Source: Dimargaris cristalligena (lineage: Eukaryota; Kickxellomycota; Dimargaritomycetes; Dimargaritales; Dimargaritaceae). From it: a stretch of DNA of 52,093 nucleotides. This document shows, piece after piece, positions 22,303 through 33,656 of this stretch (position 1 is its first letter; each line of letters starts with the position of its first letter). The stretch covers positions 1 through 52,093 of the forward strand of contig JANBQC010000143.1 in NCBI GenBank assembly GCA_027576995.1, written 5' to 3'. A program made the translations under genes and the position numbers. A model generated the notes under the pieces. That model had not been told where the DNA came from. It was given only the letters and a program-made list of their open reading frames with translations, and searched no databases.

Positions 22303-23679
22303 ATCGTCTTCATGAATTCAAAGTACCTGGTTAGGATATGAAGAGGGAAGCGTTTGGAAGTCGGGGGATTGATCACTGCAGACATGTAGAACCGGGTAAA
22401 ATAATTTTACTGACTTCAGGATAATCTAAGGTAAGCAAATAGTGCTACAGGCAATGTAATGGGGAAGCCAGCCATAAATATATCATTAATTAAAGTACAA
22501 TGCGTGAGAAATATAAGGGCTTAGGGGCGGAACTCTTTGGTAATGATTTCATTTAGAAAGCTCCTGGTTATATTTGCCTTGGTAGGTTGATGGAATTTGG
22601 GATGTTTTTAATGCGTGTAAAATTAGGCACATCTTTATAAGATTTTAAACGATACATATATGTATGTGAAACTAGCCGATATATTTATTTCTAACCAGAT
22701 ATATATATGTGTGTGTGTGTGTCTCAAGTGGAATTTTTGTTGTGTAGCCTGATTGAACCTCTGCCTTATGTTAAATCATTTATGTGAGAAAATAACCAAG
22801 CCGCTACAGTGTCATAAATAGTACGTCTTAACATACTTGAAAATGTAAGAGCATTGGTCCTATCTCATTTTCATTATACTATACTTTGAGTCCACACCTC
22901 CTTCCTTTTAAAGACTGAAATTAATCAATCCCTGATGTTGACGGAAATGTATCGGGGGTTATCAAAAACTATTAACAAGCCACCATATTGTACACAGTAT
23001 GATGCACAAATCATTCTAATATACGGTATACCGGAATTAATTATCCTTATTCGCAGCCATTCGTACTATAGCTATTTTGGCTAGCCGAGGTCTATCGTTC
23101 CATATATGGGAAACTCCCTTAGCATCCCTGGGATATCAGCCGACATTCCCTAAAAATATTAAATCCATTTTTGTGTACTTTGGCTGTCCCGTGGTTCACT
23201 GTCCTACAACTATTTCAACCTTACCTTACTTAGTTCAGTAGTGAAGGGGGTCGCCGTTTCCGCCTCCAGACTTTATCCAACATATGCGAGGATTTCGCGG
23301 GGTCTAAGATGTACCAACAATGCATAACTTTGGACCCTTTTCTAATTGTGAATGTATTGCTACTGTTTTCAATTACAATACCTTGTCCTAACCAATAGAA
23401 GCCGTGCTGTGATCATGCGCGAACATGTATAAAAGATGTGGTTTTGGGGACATTACACATGTTCCAAGAGTGGATTTATGGATGTTTAGTCATAACACTA
23501 ATCATTAATTCGAGGTATAGTGAGGTTTAGGAAAGGTCATAAGGTATGATGGCATTAATGGGGAAGCGAAAGTAAATCATTGGTAATAAATAGATCAATG
23601 GGGTTTCTAAATGTACAAGGTGCTGGATCTAAAGGAGGAAGGCGCGCTGCTCAATTATCGAGTAATACCACTGCTGGTC
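22303..23679. other. AT-rich gene-poor stretch with a TA/TG microsatellite
   Basis: I see no coding region. A compound dinucleotide repeat, (TA)n followed by (TG)n, lies at about 22698-22722. The right end is the 3' flank of the tail-anchored orphan gene. Confidence 0.45.
22698..22722. repeat. compound (TA)n(TG)n microsatellite
   Basis: About five TA units are followed by about seven TG units. It is a simple sequence repeat with no gene around it. Confidence 0.8.
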
Positions 23680-25062
23680 TCACTTCCTACTTCTTACTCG
23701 AGGAATGACCACGGCTAAGAGGCCACACGCCAGAGTGGCGGTTATGGTGATGTTAGCATTTAGTGAATCAAACCGGCTCCATAAAGGCTGAATCAACGCC
23801 AGGGTCGTTAATGGGTGCGCAATGATGTGCCGGTATTCCCGAAAGAATTCGGCAGTTTGGTTCTTTAAGCGGTACCATATGAGTCCTGGAAGCCAACTAC
23901 GAGGCTGGGCCTGAGGGTAGCAGGATTGCATATTGGATAGATTCGCCGATGACGAGGGCGAAAGTACGATTAATTGTTGGGAAGGTAGCCGGGTCCGACA
24001 TTGTGGGGCTGACATTAGAATAGGTAAAGAAGAGGTGGTGGGATAAGGGGTTTGCGGTTGGTGAGGACCACGATTGGAAACCCCCTGAATTAATAAAGTG
24101 TCTGATACCCCTGAGCTATTCCTCGCTAGATGGGGATGAGTCTGGGTCTGATGAGCGGTAAAGTCGTTCGATTGATAGGGACTTTCATCCAACACGGTAT
24201 CTATTGTCTCGTTAGTCGCCGGGTCCATTGTGTCACCACTCATATTACGTCGCTGTTTTTGGCAGTCGGCCAGGCAGCGGTGTAGAAATGAGCGATAGTG
24301 GTCTAAATCCACGACCGCCCGCTTGGGGTCGGTGGTCCCCACCAGGTGCGAAATCAGCCGTTGGTGGCTAGAGCGGGTTCCGTAGAATAGTTTTTCGGAG
24401 GTTAGGTTCCATCGGTAGGCCTTCTCGACCAATACATCGGACACCACTTCCAAAATGGAAAACGGATCTCGGTCAAAGACGGTTGACTCCGAGGCCACTG
24501 AGAGGGGGGACTGGGTCGCATTAGGCGGATGGAAGGGTAATTGCCGCGAGTTGGGTTGAGCGGATGGACAAGCGGACAATAATGACGAATGGCCCTCCCC
24601 TTCACGACCCGAGTCCGGTAGAGTGGCGGTGGTGGTTGGCATAAAGGGGGGGAGAGGGCCAGGGTGTTGCAGCTCCTTGGGGGTGGGGGACGGTGACACT
24701 TCCTCCAGTAGGACAGGCGGCCGGATCAACGAGGATGGTGAAACGGAAGTGCTCTCCTCCTCCTGTGCAAGGGGGTCCGCGGATAACCACTGGGGGGGCT
24801 GATTATCTAAAGGGGCGGTCCATCGGCGGTTCGGGGATTGGTGGGGTATGGCCGACCAGCGACGACTAGGCGTCGGCGCGTTCGACTGGGGGGAGGCCAC
24901 CGGACAAACCCGCTGTTGCTGGCGCAGCTCGTGGTAGCGACCGGCGAGGTAGATATTCTGGGCCTCGAGTGCTTCTTTGTCCTCATGGCACTGCTGGAGA
25001 GCCTCTTCCAGTTCGTGAACCCGATACGCCAGGGAGCTCAAGTCAGGCGCCATGTGGGCCAT
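23680..25062 (-). CDS. coiled-coil, tail-anchored membrane protein, unknown function
   Basis: This is a single exon of 460 residues. Residues 5-50 form a coiled coil (YRVHELEEALQQCHEDKEAL). Residues 55-190 are Pro/Ser-rich and probably disordered. A compact region around 190-275 (FDRDPFSILEVVSDVLVEKA, then HLVGTTDPKRAVVDLDHYRS) looks folded. Another Ser/Thr/Gln-rich linker follows. The C-terminus has an aromatic amphipathic segment and a single hydrophobic span (ITITATLACGLLAVVIP) ending in RVRSRK. A coiled coil at one end and a membrane tail with basic last residues at the other suggest a tail-anchored tether or adaptor facing the cytosol. I recognise no family. The ATG at 25062 is the first in frame. 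A TA microsatellite lies about 140 bp upstream. Confidence 0.7.
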   Translation of the reverse strand: MAHMAPDLSSLAYRVHELEEALQQCHEDKEALEAQNIYLAGRYHELRQQQRVCPVASPQSNAPTPSRRWSAIPHQSPNRRWTAPLDNQPPQWLSADPLAQEEESTSVSPSSLIRPPVLLEEVSPSPTPKELQHPGPLPPFMPTTTATLPDSGREGEGHSSLLSACPSAQPNSRQLPFHPPNATQSPLSVASESTVFDRDPFSILEVVSDVLVEKAYRWNLTSEKLFYGTRSSHQRLISHLVGTTDPKRAVVDLDHYRSFLHRCLADCQKQRRNMSGDTMDPATNETIDTVLDESPYQSNDFTAHQTQTHPHLARNSSGVSDTLLIQGVSNRGPHQPQTPYPTTSSLPILMSAPQCRTRLPSQQLIVLSPSSSANLSNMQSCYPQAQPRSWLPGLIWYRLKNQTAEFFREYRHIIAHPLTTLALIQPLWSRFDSLNANITITATLACGLLAVVIPRVRSRK

Positions 25063-25202
25063 GAGAGCGGTTTGGCGAGAATACGAAGGAGTAGGCGTGT
25101 TGGAACGGTGGGGTGTGGCGGAAAAACAAATGGGTGTGAACTGAGGCGGGGGGGAGAAGTAGAGGTGTGGACTGTCGTGCTGTCGAGCGGGTGGTCATAT
25201 AG

Positions 25203-25221
25203 TTATATATATATATATATT
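25203..25221. repeat. (TA)n microsatellite
   Basis: A run of about nine TA units lies upstream of the tail-anchored orphan start, inside its probable promoter. Confidence 0.75.
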
Positions 25222-25298
25222 TATACATGGTCGGGCATTTGGAATAAGTCAGGCACCGCATAGAAGCCCAGTGTGAATGACAAAAAGGGTTATATAAA

Positions 25299-25798
25299 TC
25301 AATCAAACAAATTAGTAACGAATAATGCACTACACCGACTGAATGGGCCGACTGAAATATCGACTGTGGGAATGAGCTGGCCGGATATGCTGACCATGTA
25401 GTCCATGGCAGCGTCCGGGCGTTTCCGGTCGACAAAAGGCCACCGGACTCAGTTAAATATCGTGACAAATGGAATCAGAGGCCCTTTTTTATAAACCATG
25501 CTCTGTCAAGGGAGCAGTCAATATAAGATCAAAGGAACCAGCATCGGGAAAGTCATTGGGGCTAATACTGCGCGCGGCAATGTCTAATGTATCCTTCACT
25601 TACCAGTTCCCTGATTGGGTGGGTTGGCGGGGCGGCCATCATAACGAGACAACTCGGACCAAGTCGGAGCGGACCCAATGGGGGGTTCTAAGGAGGTCGC
25701 TACTTGGTTAATAGAAGGCGGGGTAGGGCTTTGGTTGGGTCGGGCAATTCGCCGGATGCCCTTATTTGATTCCCAGGCGTGGAGAGAGGCAGCTGCGG
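25299..25798 (-). other. candidate spliced gene of unknown function (3' exons)
   Basis: On the minus strand an open frame without any ATG runs for about 85 codons down to a GTAAGT donor at 25603. The most likely acceptor is AATAG just before 25798. A 156-nt intron then leads to an acceptor before 25447, and the phase continues to a TGA at 25299. Readable parts include SLHAWESNKGIRRIARPNQ, SELSRYDGRP and VRWPFVDRKRPDAAMDYMV. The intron length matches other introns in the window. No family is recognised. The first exon should lie beyond 25800 and was not found. An alternative start ATGATGG at about 25638 uses another frame and gives a poorer join. Confidence 0.35.
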
Positions 25799-27200
25799 CT
25801 ATTCGTAGGTTAAAATAACGAATGTGACAAGGGCTTGATCGGAGAGTAGTGTAATGAAATAGGGTACTGATGGAATATTACACCCTTGGGCTTGGATATT
25901 TGGGGTCGATAGGTTATAATTGAGCAGAGTTGGTTAATCGCGGGTGGACTATTTATCTAAGAACAGACATCGACTTAGACACGTAATCAATCCGGCACAG
26001 AGATGTCTCCGTAGTATACAATGGTCGTAAAATATTAAAATAAAGGTGGATTACAATAGCAAGGAATATAGGCCCATCGGACGGTTTCGTAAATGGGAAA
26101 GTGCGCTGACGGATTGCTTTGGGGTATATATATAATAAATCGGGCCACATCACCCCGTAACACTGAGGATAATATCGCTTAACCCGAACATTGTGTTCAC
26201 TAGTGATGAAAAGTGTGGAAGCGGAGAGAGGGAAAGAAAAGCAGAGCCAGAATGGGCGGGGCGGGTAGGACTGCGAACAGTTAGATGGAGTTGGTCGACC
26301 AGATCACTGGCCAAGTAGCACGAGGTCATTGGGGACGCTCAAGTTGAAAATACGGTTGGCCGGTGGTTGGTGTGCGACTTATCCCCAAAAAGGTGCCTAG
26401 GGCAGTTTAGGAACCCGACAGTGCCCTAATTGATAGATACCTTTCACTTTGGGTCTTATAGAGAGTTCCCCTCCAAAGTGCGCCATGAAGAGCAGCCACC
26501 GACAAGGCCAACTGTCCAACCATTGTGGTGCCCCAGTGCTCTCATCTGTACTACATCCTTTTGCTCGATGGATAGAGTGTTTTATTGAAACTGCCCAATG
26601 CGATACAGGGCGTATCTTTCCACGCTGCATGTTTGGGATGTTATATCTTGACTGGGTGGTATCAATGTCAGCGGCAAAATATATATGCAGAGTTTTGCTA
26701 GGTGCCGATTGAGCAAAGACTGGTGACCCATAGCCATTAAGCTGATAAGAAATTCACTGTCCGTTTTCTAATAGGCCATCATGTCCATCAAGAGCTAGCT
26801 CTGCACTAACGCCTCTTGTAAGCAATATGCCGGTGCCTATCATCTAAAAAAGGGTATAGATGTGGGTGTTGGACGATATGTATCGGTATCCCGTTATATA
26901 CAGAACATAGGAGACTTCAGAAATTAAGGTGATTTTACGTAGTGGGTAAATCTAGAAGGATCGAAACGTGTTGACTGAACAGTTCCCAAACGATACATGA
27001 ACATTAGGGATATTAGCTATGTAAAAAATAAATAAAGACTATCAGCACGTTGCCTGAGTGTTAGGGGGTGTCTTGTCCCAAAGCTGGCTTGATTTGTGGG
27101 CCAGTGCAGTCGAGGGCTCACGGATAATATCCTTATTGAGTGAGTGTGTGATATACACTACATGTTTATTGCGGTTATGTGGTTCGTTGAATTATTATTT
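25799..27200. other. gene-poor stretch
   Basis: Only overlapping short frames are present (for example 26397-26630 - and 26449-26712 +). No protein family, repeat or RNA signature was seen before the hairpin-rich segment that follows. Confidence 0.35.
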
Positions 27201-27207
27201 GAAATTG

Positions 27208-27520
27208 AGGGGAACTGTGCCCTGGGCATGAAACGTGAAAAAGAAAGATGGACAACCTCCCCGAAAAACTCGGAAAGCAAAGGGACTGGAAAGTCCGAAG
27301 TCCAGTCTTTAACACGAGATTAAATCAGGATCGTTCAATCTACGACTCTCCAGTGCGTCGCTGCCTTGACAAGAGCCCCGGAGGACTGGGCGGCGACAAA
27401 ATAGCATACCGAAAACGGTAAGCCAGGAAAACCTGATAAACTAAGAGGAAAAAGAGGGACAGGGGCCGCGATGGACTTTTATAGGCACATAAATTGTTGG
27501 CCTACGTCCAATTTTTTTTT
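27208..27520 (+). ncRNA. structured RNA candidate, probably Pol III transcribed
   Basis: The segment packs several perfect hairpins: CCGA/TCGG (27261-27264 with 27270-27273); GACTGGA/TCCAGTC (27284-27290 with 27301-27307, extendable by G-U pairs); a 9-bp stem with one G-U (27357-27365 with 27389-27397); TACCG-AAAA-CGGTA (27407-27420); and CAGG-AAAA-CCTG (27424-27435). A terminal stem follows, TGGAC/GTCCA and TAGGC/GCCTA (27472-27510), directly before a run of nine T (27512-27520). A T-run after a hairpin is what a Pol III terminator region looks like. The block GGAAAGTCCG resembles the CR-I region of RNase P/MRP RNA, but I could not fit a full P4 helix. The 5' end is a guess. A 57-codon frame (27248-27421) overlaps and is the competing explanation. 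Confidence 0.45.
27512..27520 (+). terminator. T9 run, Pol III-type terminator
   Basis: Nine consecutive T follow the terminal stem of the RNA candidate with one A between. Runs of this length on the RNA-like strand terminate RNA polymerase III. It supports, but does not prove, a Pol III gene. Confidence 0.45.
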
Positions 27521-28009
27521 AGGGTCAGTTAATTGGCTGGTAAGTTAGACCAATTAGTGGGTGATTGCGGATAGATCGTAGTGGGATTACGGTGGTGGAG
27601 TAGAAAATCACATGACCAGGAATGAACCGGCCCATCCTCTTCGTAAGGTTCTAAGAATGGGACCACGAGTTCACTCCGATGGGAGTTGTTGGCCAGAGGT
27701 AAATAAACAAACGCTGTCTAGTACAAGAAAGGCCACAGCCGCGGTCTTGGGATTCCCCACCTCAGCCACAAGCACAGCCTCTCCCGCCTCCGAGCCAATC
27801 GCCTATAGTCTTCGTTAGGAGTTGCTTCTCATTCACATTACACTCGCATTCTACAATATACGGTCGATTCCCCTTTCGAAAGTCGCTTGTCCTCCTCCAA
27901 TAAAACCCTAAGCCCATTGCTTTTTACCTTAAGTCCAACCCCATTACCGTCAGCCCCAGTGACAATTTTCCCAACCGACCACCCAGACAGTCAACTCTGC
28001 CCTCAAACC

Positions 28010-29979
28010 ATGTCCTTCTTTGATAAACAAACTAGGGCCAAGCCAGCCAGAAAAACTAAGTCCGAGGAGGTGGACCCCACCATGCCTTGGATTGAAAAAT
28101 AGTAAGTGTTCATTCCTTTCTAGGTCGCCGATACGCCTATTCTTCAATATAATGTATATCAGACCGATTGCCGTCCACAGACGGAACTACCATTCCGATT
28201 CCAACTGACCGTATGCCCCTCGCGTAACCCCTGCCCTCCATACGGCCATTCTGCTCGCACATACCCACCATGTCCCTGATCCTAGTCGTCCCCGGAGCAT
28301 GAATGATATTTCAGCCCAAGAGGAAGTCGTTCAGGTCCTCAAAAGTAGTCTGGAATCGCAAAATCTCCCGCATCTCCTGTTCTATGGCCCCCCTGGTACC
28401 GGCAAAACTTCAACGATTCTGGCTCTAACTCGTGATATGTTTGGGTAAGTATCCGACCTCTGTCTGGTTCAGTTCATTATCCCAGAATCCCCCCCCAACA
28501 CCATGTATTTCTAATAGGGCTCCGACCAGATGTCCACTCCATACTGTATATCCCTAAACTCATTATCGCCACATGTAATTTTAATCACCTTCGATACTAT
28601 GTGCAAACACCACTGCCAATAGCCCCGAACTTATGAAATCCCGTGTTTTAGAATTGAATGCCTCCGATGAACGCGGTATTGAAGTGGTCAGGCGCAAGGT
28701 GAAGGATTTCGCCCGATCGGTCGTCAGTCAAAACTCTAGGTAGGTCATATATGCGAGGGACAGGTGACTCAGCCATATGAAATTACCCAATAGGCATTAT
28801 GCCAGCGGCTTATATACTACCTCATCCACGATTGTCTAACCACGTATGTCACTGGCTTTCTTTAATCCCTTTATTTCTAATGCCGGGGCATTATTAGCGG
28901 ACAATCAGCCCCCCCTTACAAAATCATCATCTTGGACGAGGCGGATTCCATGACCGGCGATGCTCAGGCCGCCCTCCGACGAACTATGGAGACTTATTCA
29001 AGGATTACTCGATTTTGCCTCATTTGTAACTACGTGAGCCGGTATGTACCGATGACCAGATTTTTAATTTAGAGCTGTAGGGGGGTCATCTTTCCATCTT
29101 CCCATCTGCATTAATCTTGTATGGATAACCACATCAAGTACTAGCCTTCCCTAGCGTTTATTTGGACTTTCACTCACTTTTATACCATGCTCTCCCCCAC
29201 ACTTCGTGTTGGAATTCTATAACATATACTAGAATCATCGAGCCCCTGGCCTCCCGATGCGCTAAATTCCGATTCAAGCCACTGCCCCTCGAACAAAGTG
29301 AAAGCAAGCTGCGGTTTATCTGCGAAAAAGAAAATATTACCTATGAGCCGAATGTAAGGTTATTCCGGTATTTGATGTACCTCATATGATCCACACTCAG
29401 TGCACCCCACCTGGGTGGGGTTGGCCTACTTTGCACTATTTTTCATGTTAAAGGGCCGCTTTTATTTTACCGTATATCTACATTCCTGACTGACATGGCA
29501 TTCTCCCCCTCCCCCATGTATATTATTATTTTTTGCACAACGAACAACTCTTTTCGCGATACCCCCAGGTTCTCCCCGAGGTTATTAAGGCTTCGGAAGG
29601 CGACTTGCGGCGGGCCACCATGTTTCTTCAAAGTGCCCACAACCTCCACCAGAATGAGGCCATCACCGTACCCTCAGTCCATAGTATCGCCGGTATAATT
29701 CCTGAGGAATACATTCAACATGTGATAAGTCAATGGGGAGTGGCGTCCTACAACAACCTAAAGCAACTGGTGGACAACGCTGTATGGTCAGGTTATTCGG
29801 CCCATCAATTAGTGGCCCAGATCCACGACGCCGTGGTGGATCATACGAACTGGACTTCATTACAGAAGGCCCGTATTGCCCAAATTATCGGTGTTGTCGA
29901 TAAATGTATCACGGATGGGGCAGACGAACATTTGCAATTGGTGAACTTTATGGTCCAGGCCTCCCAAATTGTAGCCTGA
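28010..29979 (+). CDS. RFC2: replication factor C subunit (yeast Rfc2 / human RFC4 type), six exons
   Basis: Exons 28010-28101, 28286-28444, 28623-28739, 28898-29041, 29233-29353 and 29569-29979 give 347 residues, the usual length. This clamp-loader AAA+ ATPase, with the other RFC subunits, opens PCNA and places it at primer ends. Visible motifs are PWIEKYRP, Walker A GPPGTGKT at 65-72, [10 protein letters not shown], Walker B IIILDEAD, the arginine-finger SRC motif in [10 protein letters not shown] and sensor 2 GDLRRA. The C-terminal collar domain is complete. The family assignment to the Rfc2/RFC4 branch rests on the spacing [29 protein letters not shown]. The exon 5 end (EPN) joined to [16 protein letters not shown] is a few residues short of homologues. 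An intron contains a strong CCCCACC/GGTGGGG hairpin near 29404-29420. Confidence 0.95.
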
Positions 29980-31321
29980 TTCTGCTATCGGGCGTATGGT
30001 GGCGCGTGTCCATCGGTCTTCTAGTTGGAGCCTCCCCTCACCTTTGGTGCAGCAAGCTATAGAACATACAATAGACCGGTGAGTATTAATCGAATGTTCA
30101 AGAAATGTCCAGAATCTCCTGTGGCTCCCCAATTAAGCTTTAATATGGGTGGAATTCGGCCCAGCTGTATAAGGTCTTAAATGATATGTGTACGGGAAAA
30201 AAGGCGGGATGTTTATTTTCAACCTGTAGTAAATGCCTCATCCAACGGATTTTTCGTTATACGGCCTGGTTGAACTCCTCCCATGTTTCCTGTAAAATCC
30301 TCAATGAATGAACCACTCACTCTATACCGAACCAGTTGATTTCGATAACGCATCTTCATTATTCGTATTACCGTATAATTAAATAACAGGTTATGGTACG
30401 GGGTCAAAGGGTAGGCTGGCTTATAACCCACTAGTCTGCCTCTCGATCGCTTTGAAGTAAAGCAAAAAAATAAGGTTGAATAGTATTCGGGGAGTAATTA
30501 AAGTGGTCAACCAGGCCAAATTCGATTTTTTTTGCAGAGATATCCGCTTACCTCCCCCGCAATATCTCCACTAGCTTGTAAAGGCAACCCGTCGGTACTT
30601 GCGGCCTCTATATATCAGAATCACCTATTAATGGAGCAGCTAGAGTTATATATATTAAAGAATTGCAGCTCGTGGACTGGCGACTGAGCTGCGTTATCCC
30701 ACGAAGGAACTCGGTGTTGGGGGCTGGGGGTGTTTTGTAATCAGCCCCCATGCATACCGGTCAGCCATAATTATGGGTTTTAATCTACGTTCAAGATTAT
30801 CACCATACAGCTCAAATTAAACATGTAGGTTATGTGGGGAAAAATAATACTAGATTAGTCGACAGGTGTAATGTTATCTTCAAGCCCAAGGCGGTGTGTG
30901 GTATTTGATTACAATAAAATTGGATATATAGGCTGAGGTACCCTTATATCTAATAGGTGTCGATAATCCGCCCTCTAAGAACTTGGGAGTATAGGGAGGC
31001 CACGTTTTTCAAAGTCGAAAGGCAGGGGGGCTAGAGGCTACCGAATTGTAACTCAACAAAAAAAAAAGAGTATAGCGAATTATTGATCCAGTAGATAAGG
31101 TAATTATGTATACAGGCCAGTTAGTGACAAGTGGGAGACGTAGGCCGATCAGCAGCGTCCGAAGAGAGTGGGAAAAAAACGGACGAGGCAAGCAGGTAGA
31201 GGAAGTGCTAATTGTGTTCGGTTATGAGTGGGTATACATGCCAATGGACGCCGCGAGTTCCCAAAAACCTCAGAGGCCTTCGACATGAGATGCAGCCACA
31301 GACGCTAAATTAGGTTTGCGT
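29980..31321. other. convergent intergenic stretch with a GC-rich hairpin
   Basis: This lies between the 3' ends of RFC2 (+) and U2AF (-). It includes an 8-bp perfect inverted repeat GGGGGCTG/CAGCCCCC (30719-30726 and 30742-30749) and a weak minus-strand exon chain listed separately. No other gene was seen. Confidence 0.4.
30257..30605 (-). other. weak exon-like blocks, possible small gene
   Basis: On the minus strand 30605-30552 reads as AASTDGLPLQASGDIAGE and stops at a GTAAGC donor. Lower blocks around 30415-30321 and 30289-30257 can be joined in phase to end at a TAA, with a tail ETWEEFNQAV. The last join needs an intron of only 31 nt, unlike others here, and no start exon was found. The first block faintly recalls roadblock-type domains. 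This may well be chance. Confidence 0.18.
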
Positions 31322-33656
31322 TTAGTAGTTCTTGTTCTCAAAATCTTCTTTTGTAATGTATGAAGCAATAACAGTACGTTGAGCAAACTTCCGACCGGCA
31401 AGTGCCCGGAGGGCCTGGGCCGATTGGTTAGTATCGGCAAACTCAACAAAGATCTGTATGCATAATTAGGGGAGAGTAGGCGGATAAGTGGCGTACAGGT
31501 TAGAAATAGGGATACAGGAATGGTATAAATAGGAGTTGTTTGGGTCCAGAAACAGAGGGAATAGGGCGTGGACAATTATAATAGAAACTCTGCGAAGATG
31601 CACGGCTAGTAATGCTTACCTTGCCAATTCCAGGTTCATTGCCTTCTGGCGTGGGGCGGGGAATACGAATGCTCACAACGGTACCAAAAGTGGAGCACTC
31701 CGCCCGGACATCTTCGATGATATCTGTTCATTATGGGATATCAGTATGTTAGAAACGTATACAAATCGGGGATATTAGCAAACGATCATACGGTCGGGCA
31801 TATTCCATCTAAAGGCAAACTAAGCTCTATCCAGGTACGTGCAGTAACATCCACAAGAGTTCAAAATACTTACCATTATACTCCTCGTCATCGGCCAGTT
31901 CGTTGGGCGATACCATATTAAGTAGCTGCAGGATACAAGTAGGTTGAACAGGCGTGCCAGCGTCACTCTGAAGAGTGGCCGAGATACTCGGTGGTAAACG
32001 GTGGGCGTAATTCGATAATGGCGGCGGTCCTGCATGTCCCATGGAGTAGGACGCACCACCGCCACCACCAGGACGACCGCCCATACCGTACGCACCAGGG
32101 GGCCCGCCACCCATACCGCCACCACTACCGGGGGTAGTCGATGTTAGGCGCGAGCCCACACTAGCTTTCTGAACCACTAGTCTCTTCTCACCCAGTTCCA
32201 TCCCATTGAGTCCCTGGCAGACCAATTCAGTGGTGGAGGGGTCAGCGAACTCGCAAAACGCGAAGCCTTTGCTCATTTTAGTCTGAGAATCCTTGACCAA
32301 GTGGAACGCCTTCAGCTCACCAAAGGTCTGGAGCAGCTCAATCATCTGGGTGTCAGTCAGATACGACGGAATCGCACCCAAGAAGAGTTTGTAGGGACTG
32401 TCGGGTACAATGGTGGAGATACCATTCGGGTGCGTGGCGGGGCCCTGGATCCGGGGATGATTGGGGGCAGCGGGTCCGGCAGTGGGGGCTCCACCGTAAG
32501 CATCTACATAATCTTTGGGGCGTTTAACCCGAAGGGGCTGGCCCTGAAACACGGTTCCATCGAAGGTAATGGCCAGGTCCGCCTCTTCGGGAGACCGAAA
32601 TTCGGTAAAGGCATATCCCTTCTCAATATTCATATACACGTGGGTCACCACCGACTGGTGGGGTTGAATCACGCCCACTTGTACCATTAGGGAGTTGAAG
32701 AATTCGGTAATACTTGTTTCCGAAGTGCCCGGCGGTAGGTTACCAATGTAAAGGCGGCGCTTTTGTCTCTCCCGTTGGAATTCGGCGGAATTCTGGTGTC
32801 CACCGCGGACACCCGAGGGCCCATTGGAAGAGCGGTCGTGTTCGTCGAAATCACCGCCGTTTCCCTGGTTGGCGTTGCCGCCCTCCCCAAAGTTAAAGAT
32901 CCCGCCGTGGTCGGTGCCCAGGGGAATTGCATTCGAGGACGTGATCCGACTGCGCGAATTCACAGAATCGTGGTAGTCGGGGCGGTGGCTGTCAACGGGT
33001 CGGCTTGGCTTACGGGATGAGCGGGTGCCCAAAGTATGGTAGGGCAACAGAAACTGACCCGTGGCTTTGGCGTCCAAAGCCGAAACATGTTCAAAACCCT
33101 GCGGAGGGATATCCCAGTTGTTGACCCGGCGGTGACGGCGGTTCAATGGGACGACCTCAGACCGGTGGGTCCTACTCCGGCTAGATCGACGCCGGGGACT
33201 AGACTCACGTTCGCGTTCGCGTGGGCGCTCCCGTCCTTCGCGATCGTGTTCCCGCTCCCGGTAATGGCGGTCGGAGTCATGCCGACGTCGGTTGCTACTG
33301 CGCTCACCCGAACGACTGCGGCGCCGCTTACGAGAATGATCGCGCTCAGAAGACCGGGCCCGAGATCTTCGGGATCCGGCCTCGGACGGACTGTGGCCTC
33401 GACTGGGGGAGCGATCCTCGCGCGAGTGCGCGTCGGAATAGGGTGGTTCGGATGTCCGGGGTTCTGAGGAACGAGATGGCGCGGTGGCCCTAGGGGATGG
33501 TGCCTCTTCCGGATGTTGTTCAGTCGGCTGGGTGGGGTGGGGAGCCGGAGACCTAACCGATGCTGGGGAGTAGCCAGGCGAAGTAGGTCGCGTTGATTCG
33601 GCAGTAGGGGTGTCTACTTGTGTAGAATTGGATTCAGGGGCTGTAGGCTCGGCCAT
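31322..33656 (-). CDS. U2AF2: U2AF large subunit (U2AF65 type splicing factor), three exons
   Basis: Exons 31874-33656, 31620-31723 and 31322-31453 give 672 residues. U2AF binds the pyrimidine tract and, with its small partner, the 3' splice-site AG, and it recruits U2 snRNP. The order is: Ser/Pro-rich and RS-rich N-terminus (about 60-170), a ULM motif VNNWDIPPQGFEHV with Trp181 that docks the small subunit, RRM1 from about 301 (RRLYIGNLP, GYAFTEF), RRM2 from about 423 (YKLFLGAIP, KGFAFCEF), then a Gly-rich linker and a C-terminal UHM with GRKFAQRTV. The Gly/Pro linker between RRM2 and the UHM (GSGGGMGGGPPG and more) is longer than in the human protein. All family parts are present, so the gene should be functional. 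Confidence 0.95.

Noticed and set aside
27248..27421. 57-codon ATG frame within the RNA candidate
   Set aside because: It is possible, but the dense hairpins and T9 fit a structured RNA better; kept only as the alternative.
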